Positions 63,801 to 64,000 of a stretch of DNA of 64,000 nt are shown here, one piece after another. The translations under genes were made by a program, and so were the position numbers. The DNA comes from Salipiger mucosus DSM 16094 (GTDB lineage: Bacteria; Pseudomonadota; Alphaproteobacteria; Rhodobacterales; Rhodobacteraceae). The notes under the pieces are model-generated. The model saw nothing but the letters and a program-made list of their open reading frames with translations, was not told the DNA's origin and made no database searches. Where the stretch lies: NCBI RefSeq assembly GCF_000442255.1, contig NZ_KE557282.1, forward strand, positions 61,822-125,821. Direction: 5' to 3'. How positions within the stretch are numbered: position 1 is the first letter of the stretch; each line of letters begins with the position of its first letter.

Positions 63801-64000
63801 ATGCCGAACGATCTTTCCCCCGTATCGATGACCCCCGACGTCGCCCCCGAGATCACCGACCGCATCGCGGACGGCGAAGTCGTGGTCGTGACCGGCGTGT
63901 CCGGCGGCCCCTTCATGCTCGCGGCGGCCGAGACGGTCACCTCCGAGGTGGTGAACCTCATGGCGACCCATGCGCGCGGCCTCGTCGGCATCGCCCTGCG
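63801..64000 (+). CDS. RibB-like protein with a degenerate catalytic loop (partial, runs off window)
   Basis: The first 66 codons are visible. The start reads like 3,4-dihydroxy-2-butanone-4-phosphate synthase: EITDRIADGEVVVV, then AAAETVTSEVVNLMATHARGLVGIAL, matching the RibB strand, AET and RH(G)xG regions. The acidic active-site loop between them (DDEDRENEGD in true RibB) is replaced by TGVSGGPFML and is two residues shorter. All acidic metal and substrate residues of that loop are missing, so normal RibB activity is unlikely. It lies 4 bases after a flavin reductase gene and may bind a flavin precursor or do different chemistry. ATG 63801 is the only good start. Confidence 0.75.
   Translation, partial: MPNDLSPVSMTPDVAPEITDRIADGEVVVVTGVSGGPFMLAAAETVTSEVVNLMATHARGLVGIAL

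Overview
The window is GC-rich, densely coding DNA. Its gene content is typical of a marine or soil alphaproteobacterium of the Rhodobacteraceae/Roseobacter group: very many ABC importers with Tat-type solute-binding proteins, a DmdA/GcvT-like demethylase, BKACE and nitrilase-type enzymes, and an ELWxxDGT/RTX giant protein. It reads as an accessory catabolic region, built from transporter-plus-enzyme cassettes that each carry or border their own regulator. No rRNA, tRNA or CRISPR was seen.

Layout. 1-415: left end of an IS66-family element. 771-1607: a DUF3883 protein. 2000-7978: a 1992-residue ELWxxDGT/cadherin-like/RTX protein. 8060-11860: a surface-glycan locus (GtrB-like, GtrA-like, methyltransferase, GT39-like). 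12150-13412: a small lipoprotein and an RpiR regulator. 13750-20919: polyamine-type ABC importer, diaminopropionate ammonia-lyase, M20 carbamoylase and N-carbamoyl-D-amino-acid hydrolase. 21046-24757: AcoR-like regulator and flavin monooxygenase. 24930-31115: orphan Cache/HAMP sensor, small outer-membrane-like protein, BgsA/BgsB-like beta-glucan synthase pair and GH8 hydrolase. 31213-33438: MetF and a DmdA/GcvT-like demethylase. 33660-40447: ArsR-type regulator, GH51 arabinofuranosidase and CUT1 importer. 40465-47476: a second polyamine-type importer with hydantoin/allantoin racemase-like and PuuE-like enzymes. 47707-56554: an aromatic catabolon (HpaB-type monooxygenase, FAD synthetase, flavin reductase, IclR, BKACE, alpha/beta hydrolase, SCP2-like, intradiol dioxygenase, LysR, muconate cycloisomerase). 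56660-64000: a third polyamine-type importer with a fused permease, NtaA-like monooxygenase, class II aldolase, flavin reductase and a RibB-like protein missing its catalytic acidic loop.

How the parts work together. The aromatic catabolon is tied together by a palindrome, GGTATCG-N2-CGATACC, found in front of the monooxygenase/IclR pair, between the BKACE-operon and dioxygenase promoters, and in front of the cycloisomerase. The IclR protein is the obvious candidate to bind it. The enzymes suggest hydroxylation, ortho cleavage, cycloisomerisation, lactone hydrolysis and then CoA-level cleavage by BKACE instead of a thiolase. The carbamoylase/ammonia-lyase cluster and the racemase/PuuE cluster both point to uptake and breakdown of ureido compounds or hydantoins. 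The arabinofuranosidase has no signal peptide, so the CUT1 system probably imports arabino-oligosaccharides that are cut in the cytoplasm.

Caution. Three genes between 8.9 and 19.8 kb (GtrB-like, PotA-like, M20 carbamoylase) carry four frameshifts. Each is explained by one extra base in a GGG(C) context. This could be real decay, but it looks more like a systematic sequence error and should be checked on reads.
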